DNA of 64,000 nucleotides from Cyclobacterium qasimii M12-11B (lineage in GTDB: Bacteria > Bacteroidota > Bacteroidia > Cytophagales > Cyclobacteriaceae): the NCBI RefSeq assembly GCF_000427295.1, contig NZ_ATNM01000071.1, forward strand, positions 53,545 through 117,544, given 5' to 3'. Shown here in pieces: positions 29,824-38,434 of this stretch (position 1 is the first letter of the stretch; each line of letters starts with the position of its first letter). Both the position numbers and the translations under genes were made by a program. The notes under the pieces are model-generated. The model was not told the origin of the DNA. It worked only from the letters and a program-made list of their open reading frames with translations, and searched no databases.

Positions 29824-31884
29824 ATGAGCGAAAAGAACTTCAAAAGATATACCATTACTTCTGCATTACCTTATGCTAACGGCCCTCTCCACATTGGACA
29901 TTTGGCGGGCTGTTATATTCCATCTGATATTTATGTCCGGTACTTAAGATTGCAACAGAGGGACGTAGCCTACGTTTGCGGCTCTGATGAACATGGCGTG
30001 GCCATAACCATCAAAGCCAAAAATGAAGGAATCAGCCCACAAGAGGTAGTTGATAGGTATCATGGAATAATGAAGGATAGTTTTGAGAAATTCGGAATTA
30101 GCTTTGACCATTACTCCCGCACCACATCACCTGTCCACCATGAAACAGCCAGCCAATTATTTGCTGAACTGTATCAAAAAGGCGAGTTTGACGAAAAGGA
30201 AACGGAGCAATATTATGATGCAGAAGCCAATCAGTTTTTGGCCGACAGGTACATCGAAGGAACCTGCCCTAACTGTGGATACGAAGAGGCTTATGGAGAT
30301 CAGTGCGAAAAATGCGGTTCATCCCTTAGCCCTACGGACCTGATCAACCCAAGATCTAAACTAAGTGGCAATACTCCTGTTCTGAAAATGACCAAACATT
30401 GGTTTTTGGACCTTGGAAAATTCACTCCTTTTCTAAAAGAATGGATTCTGGAAGAGCATGCCAATGACTGGAAAAACAATGTTTTAGGACAATGTAGAAG
30501 TTGGCTCGAATCAGGTGATGGTCTCCAGCCAAGGTCAATGACTCGTGACATGGATTGGGGCATACCAGTACCTATCCCTGGCGCCGAAGGTAAAGTGTTG
30601 TATGTTTGGTTTGATGCACCTATTGGCTATATCTCTTCTACAAAAGAATGGGCCAAGGAAAATGGAAAAGATTGGGAATTGTACTGGAAAGACAAGGAAA
30701 CCAAACTGGTCCATTTTATTGGAAAGGACAATATTGTATTTCATTGCATTACTTTTCCTGCAATTTTGAAAACCCTTGGTGACTTTATATTGCCAGAAAA
30801 TGTACCTGCCAATGAATTCCTGAATTTGGAAGGGCAAAAAATTTCAACTTCCAAAAACTGGGCTGTTTGGTTGCATGAATACCTGGAAGAATTCCCTGGT
30901 CAGGAAGATGTTTTAAGGTATGTGCTGACAGCCAATGCTCCTGAAACCAAGGACAATGACTTTACCTGGAAAGATTTTCAGGCGAGAAACAACAATGAAT
31001 TGGTTGCCATTTTTGGAAACTTTGTCAATAGGGCGCTCGTGTTGACGCATAAATATTTTGAGGGAAAAGTCCCTAAAAATTATGGATTGGCACCAGTAGA
31101 TGAGGAACTTATAGGCACATTAAATGAGTATCCTGACAAAATCTCTCAATCAATTGAGAAATACCGATTCAGAGAGGCGCTTGCCTTAATGATGGATTTT
31201 GCAAGAACAGGCAATAAATACCTTGCGGAAACTGAGCCTTGGAAAACTATAAAAACTGACCAAGAAAGAACTTCAACGATATTAAATATCGCAATAAATA
31301 TAGTAGCTAACCTTTCTGTTTTATCTCAGCCATTTTTACCTTTCACTTCTGAGAAAATCAAAACCATGCTTGGATTAAGCGAATTGAACTGGGAGGATGC
31401 AGGAAGAATGGATTTGGTAAAAGAAGGAGACAGCATAGAAAAAGCTGAATTGCTTTTCCAAAAAATAGAGGACAGCACTGTAGAAACACAGATTCAGAAG
31501 CTTTTGGATAGCAAAAAACTAAACGAAGCAGCAAAATACAAGGCTGCTCCTATGAAAGAACTTGTCTCATTTGATGATTTCGGAAAATTGGATTTGCGTG
31601 TCGTAACAATCGTAGAAGCGATGAAAGTCAAAAAATCCAAGAAACTACTTCAACTTAAGGTGGATACAGGCATTGGGATCAAAACAGTACTTAGTGGTAT
31701 TGCAGAGCAATTCCAACCTGAGGAGCTTGTTGGACGTCAAGTGACAATGCTACTTAATTTGGCTCCAAAAAAGATGGCAGGGATTGATTCCGAAGGGATG
31801 ATTTTGATGGCCGAGGACTCTGAAGGGAAATTAAAATTGCTTAGCCCACACGAGGCTACCAACCCAGGTTCTGCTATTAGTTAA
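29824..31884 (+). CDS. metG: Methionyl-tRNA synthetase
   Basis: This 686-residue enzyme charges tRNA-Met. The class I signature HIGH is at 23-26 and the KMSKS equivalent is KISTS near 339-343. The knuckle domain carries a [18 protein letters not shown] zinc site (CxxC pairs, about 148-165), followed by the anticodon-binding helices and a C-terminal EMAP/Trbp111-like tRNA-binding domain (about 580-686) typical of the dimeric form. An in-frame TTG at 29815 lies inside the promoter's -7 box, so ATG 29824 is the start. Confidence 0.97.
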   Translation: MSEKNFKRYTITSALPYANGPLHIGHLAGCYIPSDIYVRYLRLQQRDVAYVCGSDEHGVAITIKAKNEGISPQEVVDRYHGIMKDSFEKFGISFDHYSRTTSPVHHETASQLFAELYQKGEFDEKETEQYYDAEANQFLADRYIEGTCPNCGYEEAYGDQCEKCGSSLSPTDLINPRSKLSGNTPVLKMTKHWFLDLGKFTPFLKEWILEEHANDWKNNVLGQCRSWLESGDGLQPRSMTRDMDWGIPVPIPGAEGKVLYVWFDAPIGYISSTKEWAKENGKDWELYWKDKETKLVHFIGKDNIVFHCITFPAILKTLGDFILPENVPANEFLNLEGQKISTSKNWAVWLHEYLEEFPGQEDVLRYVLTANAPETKDNDFTWKDFQARNNNELVAIFGNFVNRALVLTHKYFEGKVPKNYGLAPVDEELIGTLNEYPDKISQSIEKYRFREALALMMDFARTGNKYLAETEPWKTIKTDQERTSTILNIAINIVANLSVLSQPFLPFTSEKIKTMLGLSELNWEDAGRMDLVKEGDSIEKAELLFQKIEDSTVETQIQKLLDSKKLNEAAKYKAAPMKELVSFDDFGKLDLRVVTIVEAMKVKKSKKLLQLKVDTGIGIKTVLSGIAEQFQPEELVGRQVTMLLNLAPKKMAGIDSEGMILMAEDSEGKLKLLSPHEATNPGSAIS

Positions 31885-32005
31885 ATCCTGAATAGGCAGT
31901 CTTAATTCGTAAATCGGTTACGCTTACTTTTTAATTTTACTAGGGTTTCCAGTGATAAAACTGGAGCCTAACAAGAAGCCAACTTTTGGCCCAGCAAGCC
32001 CAACA

Positions 32006-32038
32006 TCAATAGCCACGGATAGCTTCCGTGGCTATTGA
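32006..32038. terminator. Hairpin downstream of metG
   Basis: Perfect 14-base arms (32006-32019 and 32025-32038) flank a 5-base loop. The tail is only moderately T-rich. It lies about 120 bases after the metG stop and probably ends that transcript. Confidence 0.65.
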
Positions 32039-32166
32039 ATGGTTTTAGATCATCTTCCTTTCAAATGCCTTATCACCTCTTTAATTCACCAATAAACAAT
32101 TGACTACTAAAACATTGAGAGTGAATTAACCCCAAAGTGATCAGAACAATTCTCCTATTTAATTGT

Positions 32167-32174
32167 TATATTTG
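32167..32174 (+). promoter_or_regulatory. Candidate -7 box for the DUF4174 gene
   Basis: TATATTTG matches TAnnTTTG and lies 23 bases before the ATG at 32198. No clear -33 element is seen. Confidence 0.4.
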
Positions 32175-32197
32175 TCTAAAGTTTACTCAAACCAAAT

Positions 32198-32629
32198 ATG
32201 AATATTCTAATCATTTTTTTATTCCTTATTGCCAGCACATTGACTCAATCAAATATTACCCTCTCAGATCTTCAATGGAAAAAACGTGTATTGTTGGTTT
32301 TTCCATCAGATCATAAGGCAGAGGAAATGGATTTTAATTTGACCGATGAGCTTGAAGTGAAACTGAAAGACCGCGACTTGATCTACTTTTATTTTGGCGA
32401 TAGCCTGATTAGTAATTCTGCCTATAGCTTTGATTCTGATTATCAAAAAAAGTTGAAGCAGCTCTACCAGATGGGCTCAAAGCAACATTCCTATGTCCTT
32501 ATAGGTAAAGATGGTTCCTCAAAAATGAAAAAAGAAAGTGACAACATAGACTGGCAGACACTTTTTGAAACCATAGATGCTATGCCCATGCGCATCAAAG
32601 AGATTAAAAGGAATCCAGATAAAGGATAG
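32198..32629 (+). CDS. DUF4174 domain protein
   Basis: This 143-residue protein has a hydrophobic N-terminus (about 1-20) that looks like a signal peptide. The body matches DUF4174: LSDLQWKKRVLLVF near 23, KDRDLIYFYFGD near 57, a YVLIGKDGSSKMK segment near 98 and the closing DAMPMRIKEI near 127. The domain has a thioredoxin-like outline but no CxxC. It is found widely in Bacteroidetes and Proteobacteria without an assigned function. The 2OG oxygenase gene converges on it after 17 bases. Confidence 0.82.
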   Translation: MNILIIFLFLIASTLTQSNITLSDLQWKKRVLLVFPSDHKAEEMDFNLTDELEVKLKDRDLIYFYFGDSLISNSAYSFDSDYQKKLKQLYQMGSKQHSYVLIGKDGSSKMKKESDNIDWQTLFETIDAMPMRIKEIKRNPDKG

Positions 32630-32646
32630 TAAAATTAAATGAATAT

Positions 32647-33267
32647 TTAATTCCTATCTTTCATCCAGCCAGTAATACTTATCCTTTCTTTGGCTGTCGG
32701 TAAAACTTCATGTGGTATTTCTCCGCTTAAAAAGACGACTAACCTCCCTCCCACAGGAAGGAAATCCTGGTACTCTTCTATTCCATCTGGTCTCGTGAAA
32801 TACATTCTTAATTCTCCCCCATCGGATTCTTCCCAAGTATCATTCAAATAAAGAATAACACTAACAATCCTATATTGGACGGTTTGGAACTGATCCAGGT
32901 GACGTGAATAAAAAGAACCCTGTGGATACATGGCAAAATGGGCTTCATAGGATTTTAGCCCTAAAAAACAACGTCTGTTAATAGCAGATTTTAGGCGATC
33001 CATTTTATCCCAATACACTTCCTGAATTGGTGTCAATAGGTTTTCATCCATCCAAAGCACTTTATCACTTCTTATCTCAGGTTTAATTGCAAAAGTTTCT
33101 CCGCTACCAATTCCTGCCAACCTAAATTGCCCATGCATCAACAACTCTTTCTGTTCACGGAGCATATCTGTCCTGAAATCTTCTGAGATATAGTTATCCA
33201 CTACAGACCAACCTTTGTCATAAAGATCCTGAACCACTTTGTCATTGCTTTTTTCCAAATCATCCAT
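32647..33267 (-). CDS. 2-oxoglutarate/Fe(II)-dependent oxygenase (prolyl-4-hydroxylase type)
   Basis: This 206-residue cytoplasmic protein has a double-stranded beta-helix core. The iron ligands are visible as His123 and Asp125 in RHLDQF and His186 in IPHEV, and Arg195 in KERISITGW is the 2-oxoglutarate anchor. The overall layout (…SVILYLND…GGELRMYF…) matches the P4Hc group that includes PHD2-like and ribosomal or EF-Tu prolyl hydroxylases. Substrate unknown; bacterial relatives modify proteins. It is divergent from the frameshifted unknown gene, with a long palindrome between them. Confidence 0.9.
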   Translation of the reverse strand: MDDLEKSNDKVVQDLYDKGWSVVDNYISEDFRTDMLREQKELLMHGQFRLAGIGSGETFAIKPEIRSDKVLWMDENLLTPIQEVYWDKMDRLKSAINRRCFLGLKSYEAHFAMYPQGSFYSRHLDQFQTVQYRIVSVILYLNDTWEESDGGELRMYFTRPDGIEEYQDFLPVGGRLVVFLSGEIPHEVLPTAKERISITGWMKDRN

Positions 33268-33308
33268 AAGCTCAAATGTCGACTATAATCCGAAACAATC
33301 TTCATTTA

Positions 33309-33350
33309 CTATTTATTATTTAGCCCAAAATTGGGCTAAATAATAAATAG
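33309..33350. repeat. Perfect 19-bp inverted repeat in a divergent promoter region
   Basis: Arms at 33309-33327 and 33332-33350 pair perfectly around a 4-base loop. The palindrome lies 41 bases from the oxygenase start on one side and about 45 bases before a -7-like box on the other. A terminator is not expected between divergent genes, so an operator is plausible; a short RNA end is the alternative. Confidence 0.75.
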
Positions 33351-33396
33351 CGGGATGGAAATTTCACTTTTATCCGTTATTTTTAGTATTAAGCGT

Positions 33397-33404
33397 TAAT
33401 TTTG
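33397..33404 (+). promoter_or_regulatory. Candidate -7 box for the unknown gene at 33430
   Basis: TAATTTTG fits TAnnTTTG and lies 25 bases before the ATG. A -33 element is not clear. Confidence 0.35.
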
Positions 33405-33429
33405 TGCTCGCTCATAGAAAATTAAAAAT

Positions 33430-34192
33430 ATGCATTTAAAATCAGACGATATTATACGATTGGAAATTGATTTTATCACCGGAGAGGTCCCTCCTCCTTT
33501 TAGTCATATTTTTAAGCTTAAACTTTCCTTCAGCAAAAATTTTGTGAATACTCAATTTGATATTCAGTATACCGATAGAGAAAGCCTAAGTCCTGAAGAG
33601 ATCATTGATGAGGGATTTACTATGGCGGATGATTATGGGTACAAGGGTGAGATCCCTAAGCTTTGGGAGGGTATTTTTAAAAAGCTTTATTCTGCCTCAA
33701 AATGGTCTAATCTAAAAACCCTAGGAGAAAGTGGCGGAATCAAAATTGCTCGCGAAAGATGTACATGGAAAGATGATCCGTGACATTCCGCTAAATCAAG
33801 AAGATTGGTACTTTACCTGCCAGGATTTCATTCAAGCCATTTATGAAATCAGCAAAAAAGAAGCGCCGATGCAAATCAGATACCTTGAAATTAAAAAGGA
33901 TAAAAAAACCCTGGTCGATCTCGTTTATAAGTTTTCCATACGGAAAGTAGTGCTGAATGTAAATGGGAAAGAGAAGGAAATGGATTGGGAAAGCGGTAGA
34001 GACCTTGCCTCTCTGGTATTTATTCCAGATTATGATTACGATTTAGCAATGGAGGAAGAACCTGAAAAAAATGGCCAGTACCTGGATTGTGGAGATGGGT
34101 TGTGGCATGAGTTTGAGAAGGGCATTATCAACCTGGATCCATCTTTTGACGCAAAGAAAAAAATCACTCAGACATTAAGTGACCTTTTATAA
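33430..34192 (+). pseudogene. Protein of unknown function, apparently frameshifted
   Basis: Two frames that overlap at 33731-33783 read as parts of one protein of about 253 residues. Deleting one A from the run at 33742-33745 gives GGIKLLAKDVHGKMIRD and a single frame from 33430 to 34192. I do not recognise the family. The protein has no signal peptide or membrane segment, and an acidic stretch (DYDYDLAMEEEPE) precedes the C-terminus. The alternative is two overlapping genes, the second starting at GTG 33731; its start lacks support and its product begins in mid-domain. The XRE-S24 regulator gene converges on it after 14 bases. Confidence 0.6.
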
Positions 34193-34206
34193 TACTTAAT
34201 AGCGTA

Positions 34207-34980
34207 TTAAGGGCTTGTTATTTTCCTAATATCAGATTTAATGTCCAGTATCATTTTACCTATTTCTTCGAGTGAAATCGGCGCACTCGGAGTAGGGTCA
34301 GGAAAGTGGGTGCTTATAAAAGCCTTGGCTTCCCATATTTCAATTACTTCTTGAATAGAAATGTCGTATGGCTTGTAAACTTGATTGTCAGAGACTACAA
34401 ATAATTTACCTCTCTCGGTGATATAGTTAAATACCCTTTTGTAAACGATCCCATCATTCTTGGTCACCAATACATATGTTTTACCATTTTTAATTTCCGC
34501 TGGACTTTCAAGATAGGCTCCAACAACAATCGTCCCAGGCAGCAGGGGTAACATGCTGTCTCCACTTATTTCAAAAGCCCTGTAAGTTTGATTGGCTGAA
34601 AGGTTTGGCAGTCCGAAGTTGGGTAAATTCTCCATGTACTCAGGGTCAGCGTATCCATTTAGGTATCCTGCTGAGGCTTTTTTCCCTACCATACTGATCC
34701 GTTCCTGGTCATTTTGGTCTAGGGTAACTGTGAGTATTTTCAATTTTTCTCTTTGCAGAAATTGACGCCCTTTGGCTGCAATGTCCCAACTTGTCAACTC
34801 ATCTATTGACACATCAAAAATTTTAGTCAACGTGAGAATCGTCGATAGCCTTGGCTCAGACCTGCCATCTTCATAGGCAGAAATCATGGTTCTTTGCAAC
34901 CCGAGCGCTTCTGCTAGCTGGGTTTGGGTTTGTCCCGACTTTTTACGTAAAACCTTAAGGTTGCTTGCCAAAAAACTCAT
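34207..34980 (-). CDS. XRE-family regulator with S24 (LexA/CI-like) peptidase domain
   Basis: This 257-residue protein has an N-terminal helix-turn-helix of the XRE/Cro type (about 6-60) and a C-terminal S24 peptidase-like domain (about 110-225). Catalytic Ser142 is in ISGDSMLP and Lys181 in VYKRV, spaced as in LexA and lambda CI. An Ala104-Gly105 pair in KASAGYLNGY sits where those proteins cleave themselves. It is therefore a likely self-cleaving repressor of a stress or damage response; cleavage itself is inferred. Its start overlaps the stop of the upstream 85-residue gene by four bases (ATGA), so the two are translated together. Confidence 0.88.
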   Translation of the reverse strand: MSFLASNLKVLRKKSGQTQTQLAEALGLQRTMISAYEDGRSEPRLSTILTLTKIFDVSIDELTSWDIAAKGRQFLQREKLKILTVTLDQNDQERISMVGKKASAGYLNGYADPEYMENLPNFGLPNLSANQTYRAFEISGDSMLPLLPGTIVVGAYLESPAEIKNGKTYVLVTKNDGIVYKRVFNYITERGKLFVVSDNQVYKPYDISIQEVIEIWEAKAFISTHFPDPTPSAPISLEEIGKMILDIKSDIRKITSP

Positions 34981-35234
34981 GCTGAATACAAGTAAAATTG
35001 ATGGTCATCTTTCCATTGATTTTTAAAGGTAAACTTTAATAAATCCATTTTAGATTTTTCTCTCAAATTCAATCTTAATTTAATTTCCTCCATAATATCT
35101 TCATCAGAAAAAGCCTGATTAACCAAAAGGTAACCATAACTGGGTCTTGAAGCATTTTGGATTTGAAATTTCACCTGGAGATTACCAGAAACCAATTTTT
35201 TCGTAGTAAAACTTATGCTGTTTAGGTCTCTCAT
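34977..35234 (-). CDS. Small protein of unknown function, partner of the XRE-S24 regulator
   Basis: This is an 85-residue soluble protein, lysine-rich in its middle (LREKSKMDLLKF), with no cysteine, signal peptide or family I recognise. The coupled ATGA overlap with the regulator and the shared upstream inverted repeats indicate a two-gene operon and so a real gene. A role in the regulator's response is a guess from position only. Confidence 0.65.
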   Translation of the reverse strand: MRDLNSISFTTKKLVSGNLQVKFQIQNASRPSYGYLLVNQAFSDEDIMEEIKLRLNLREKSKMDLLKFTFKNQWKDDHQFYLYSA

Positions 35235-35268
35235 TTTTTCAATATGTTTATTTAATCAACATTATAAA

Positions 35269-35344
35269 AATAGGTATGTTATTTTAATTAACCTATTAAA
35301 GTGAGATAAAATTTGGGGATATACCTATCAAAACCTTAGATAGG
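35269..35344. promoter_or_regulatory. Candidate operators for the XRE-S24 operon
   Basis: Two inverted repeats share a CCTAT/ATAGG core. The first pairs aataggt (35269-35275) with acctatt (35291-35297). The second pairs cctatc (35324-35329) with gatagg (35339-35344). They start 34 bases before the small gene's ATG. Related half-sites in this position fit self-regulation by a CI-type repressor; this is inference. Confidence 0.4.
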
Positions 35345-35414
35345 CTAAACATCATTTAGCAGGAAGTCAGGATTATAAGTTGAACTAAAACTGATAAAAA
35401 AGCCATCTGGACAT

Positions 35415-35447
35415 AAAAAAGCCTGTGAGAAAATATCCCACAGGCTT
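35415..35447 (-). terminator. Intrinsic terminator of tex
   Basis: Read on the minus strand, a 9-bp stem (35447-35439 and 35427-35419) is followed by a T-run. It lies 36 bases beyond the tex stop codon. Confidence 0.85.
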
Positions 35448-35483
35448 ATTAATTATTGCATGTATTTCGGAAAGAGTAATGGA

Positions 35484-37745
35484 TTAATTGCCAAATTTCT
35501 TTCTCAATTGGGCAAGTTTATCTTCCATACTTTCTTTTACCTCTTGTTTACTCTCTTGCAGCTTGCGACGAGGTTTGTCTTTTCGGGAAGAAGAAGTATT
35601 GGCGGCGAATGGATCTGACTTGAGACTTAAGCCAATCCGTTTTCTTGGCATATCAACTTCCATTACCGTAGCCATCACTTTTTGACTTACAGCCACGACT
35701 TCTTTGGGATCCTTGATAAACCTATCTGCCATTTGACTCAAGTGAACAAGGCCATCCTGGTGCACTCCAATATCCACAAAAGCTCCAAACTGGGTAATGT
35801 TAGTCACTATACCAGGTAACTTCATTCCTACTTTAAGGTCTTTCATTTCGTTGACGCCGTCTTCAAACTGAAAAACCTCAAATTTTTCTCTTGGATCTCT
35901 GCCTGGTTTGCCTAATTCCTCCAAAATATCTTTGAGCGTAGGTAATCCGACTTGTTCATTGACATAATCCTTTAACGGGATTTTCTGCACCAGTTCCTCA
36001 GTTTTCACCAACTCATCAACTGATACTCCCATGTCTTGGGCCATTTTATTGATCAGTGCATATCTCTCTGGATGAACAGCACTGCTATCTAGTGGATTGG
36101 CTCCATTTCGAATTCTTAGAAATCCTGCTGCCTGTTCGTATGCTTTATCACCTAGCCTTGGAACTTTCTTAATCTCCTCCCTACTTTTAAATGGCCCATT
36201 TTCATTTCTGTAATTCACAATGTTTTGTGCAAGTGAGGGGCCAAGGCCTGACACATAGGTCAGCAATTGCTTGGAAGCAGTATTCACTTCAACGCCTACA
36301 CCATTTACACAACTCATAACGGTATCATCAAGGGAGTTTTTTAAGGCAGACTGGTCCACATCATGTTGGTATTGCCCTACCCCAATAGATTTGGCGTCAA
36401 TCTTAACCAATTCTGCCAATGGATCCATCAGTCTTCTCCCAATAGAAACAGCTCCTCTTACGGTAAGGTCATAATCAGGAAATTCTTCTCTCGCCACATC
36501 CGAAGCAGAATAGATAGATGCTCCACTTTCGTTGACCATCACCACTAAAATTTCCTTGGGCAACCCTATGTTTTTAACAAAATTTTCCGTTTCCCTACTC
36601 GCAGTACCATTACCTATAGCGATGGCTTCAATGGCATTTTTCTCTACCATATATTTCACCAAAGCAGTAGATTCCATGATCTTCTTTTGTGGCTCATTTG
36701 GAAAGATGGTTTCACTCTGAAGGAGTTGCCCTTGAGGGCCAAGGCATACCACCTTACAGCCAGTCCTGAATCCAGGATCTATGGCCAAAACAGATTTCTC
36801 ACCCAGTGGGGATGACAATAGTAATTGCCTGAGGTTTTCTGTAAATACTTTGATGGCATCCTCATCTGCTTTTTTCTTAGCATACAACCTCACCTCTGTT
36901 TCCATAGAAGGCTTAAGGAGCCTTTTATAGCCATCCTTAGCAGCCAACTTCACCTGTTCAGAAGAAGTATTGCCTTCTGTCACAACCGCTTTCTCAATTA
37001 TCTTTATAGCACTCAGATCATCCGGACCAGTATCCAACATCAAGAAAAGTTCTTTTTCACCTCTTCTCATGGCCAAAATACGGTGCGATGGAGCGGTTTT
37101 AACAGGTTCTTTCCAATCGAAATAATCCTTATACTTGATGGCTTCTGCTTCCTTACCGGGGATGACTTTCGATACAAATTCCCCTTCCTCAATGAACAAT
37201 GTTCTTAGCTTCTTTCTTATTTCAGCATCTTCATTGATCCATTCAGCTATAATATCTCTTGCACCGCTTAAAGCGTCTTCTTTAGAGCCTACCCCTAACT
37301 CTTCATTTAGGTATTCCTCTGCGGTTTTATTTAAATCAATAGCACTTTGTTCGAAAATTAAATGGGCCAAAGGCTCAAGTCCTTTTTCTTTTGCAATGGT
37401 ACCTTTTGTTCTTCTTTTTGGTTTAAAGGGAAGGTAAATATCCTCTAAAACAGACATGGTCTCTGCTGCAAGAACTTTACCAGCGAGCTCATCTGTTAGT
37501 TTCCCTTGTTCATCAATGGATTTTATTATCGCCTCCTTGCGCTTGTCCAAATCCCTTAATTGCTGCAACCTGTCTCTAACAGCAGCTACTTCTACTTCAT
37601 CCAAGCTTCCGGTGACTTCTTTTCTATACCTGGAAATAAAAGGAACTGTTGCCCCCTCATCCAGTAAATTGGCCGTACTGATTACTTGCTTCTCACGAAC
37701 GCCTAACTCAGTGGCAATCTTGGAATAATGATTCAAATCTGACAT
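35484..37745 (-). CDS. tex: Tex family RNA-binding transcription accessory protein
   Basis: This 753-residue cytoplasmic protein has the full Tex layout: N-terminal helical region, YqgF-like RNase H fold domain with VLAIDPGFRTGCKVV (about 320-334), helix-hairpin-helix region (YVSGLGPSLAQNIVNYR, about 505-521) and a C-terminal S1 RNA-binding domain (about 645-715, KVGMKLPGIVTNITQFGAF). A lysine-rich tail follows. Tex is related to eukaryotic Spt6 and affects transcription and RNA turnover. The gene stands alone with its own terminator. Confidence 0.95.
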   Translation of the reverse strand: MSDLNHYSKIATELGVREKQVISTANLLDEGATVPFISRYRKEVTGSLDEVEVAAVRDRLQQLRDLDKRKEAIIKSIDEQGKLTDELAGKVLAAETMSVLEDIYLPFKPKRRTKGTIAKEKGLEPLAHLIFEQSAIDLNKTAEEYLNEELGVGSKEDALSGARDIIAEWINEDAEIRKKLRTLFIEEGEFVSKVIPGKEAEAIKYKDYFDWKEPVKTAPSHRILAMRRGEKELFLMLDTGPDDLSAIKIIEKAVVTEGNTSSEQVKLAAKDGYKRLLKPSMETEVRLYAKKKADEDAIKVFTENLRQLLLSSPLGEKSVLAIDPGFRTGCKVVCLGPQGQLLQSETIFPNEPQKKIMESTALVKYMVEKNAIEAIAIGNGTASRETENFVKNIGLPKEILVVMVNESGASIYSASDVAREEFPDYDLTVRGAVSIGRRLMDPLAELVKIDAKSIGVGQYQHDVDQSALKNSLDDTVMSCVNGVGVEVNTASKQLLTYVSGLGPSLAQNIVNYRNENGPFKSREEIKKVPRLGDKAYEQAAGFLRIRNGANPLDSSAVHPERYALINKMAQDMGVSVDELVKTEELVQKIPLKDYVNEQVGLPTLKDILEELGKPGRDPREKFEVFQFEDGVNEMKDLKVGMKLPGIVTNITQFGAFVDIGVHQDGLVHLSQMADRFIKDPKEVVAVSQKVMATVMEVDMPRKRIGLSLKSDPFAANTSSSRKDKPRRKLQESKQEVKESMEDKLAQLRKKFGN

Positions 37746-37893
37746 GAATAAAAATAATTAAATCCTGATTTTGTTTAATACAGCGCAATTTAAGGCTATT
37801 TTTTTTGGGATACAGTAAAAAACTAAGAATTCGATTATTCGTTTATTTCCCAGCAAATTGTATATTTACAAACAAATTTATACTTAGAGGAAA

Positions 37894-38256
37894 ATGGAAA
37901 ACAGTCAGGGAAAGCTTTATAATTTAGGGAATTTAGAAGAAATAAGTGGTGGAAGTAATGAATTTGTAAATGAAATGATAAAGCTCTTTATCACCCAGTC
38001 TGAAAATACAATCACTGGATTTGAACAAGCCATTGAAAATAAAAATTATAAAGTTATCCGTGACCTGGCACATCAGATAAAACCAAGTATTGACAATATA
38101 AAAATCACAAGCCTAATGCCTGTTATTAGGGAAGTGGAGCATTTGGCAGAAATGGAAAATCAATCGGAAGATTTATCTTCAAAGATCATGGAGGTTAATA
38201 CTGGACTAAAAAATGTAATTTTTCAGTTGCAAGCTGAACTCATTGAAAGAAAATAA
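37894..38256 (+). CDS. HPt (histidine phosphotransfer) domain protein
   Basis: This 120-residue protein consists of one HPt helical bundle. The phosphorylatable His60 lies in LAHQIKPSIDN, a good match to the HPt motif AHxLKGxxxx with Pro in place of Gly, a common Bacteroidetes variant. It would relay phosphate between a hybrid kinase and a response regulator; neither is adjacent, so the partner is unknown. The ATG at 37894 follows tagagg, an unusually clear ribosome-binding site for this genome. Confidence 0.88.
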   Translation: MENSQGKLYNLGNLEEISGGSNEFVNEMIKLFITQSENTITGFEQAIENKNYKVIRDLAHQIKPSIDNIKITSLMPVIREVEHLAEMENQSEDLSSKIMEVNTGLKNVIFQLQAELIERK

Positions 38257-38434
38257 TGGCTTTTCACCTCGCATTCAGAACGTTTAAAAGGTAAGGTTTT
38301 AAAACCATCTTGGTCGGGTCATTTACAACATTCTTGTGGGATTGAAAGTACTTTCACTGTCAAAATGCAGCCATTTTTCCAAACCTGATGGTTTTCACCA
38401 GCGGATTAAATATTGTATCCCTCAGTCTCTTTTA

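Noticed and set aside
33731..34192. Separate gene starting at GTG 33731
   Set aside because: Its product begins in mid-domain and joins the preceding frame by one base change, so a frameshift explains the pair better.
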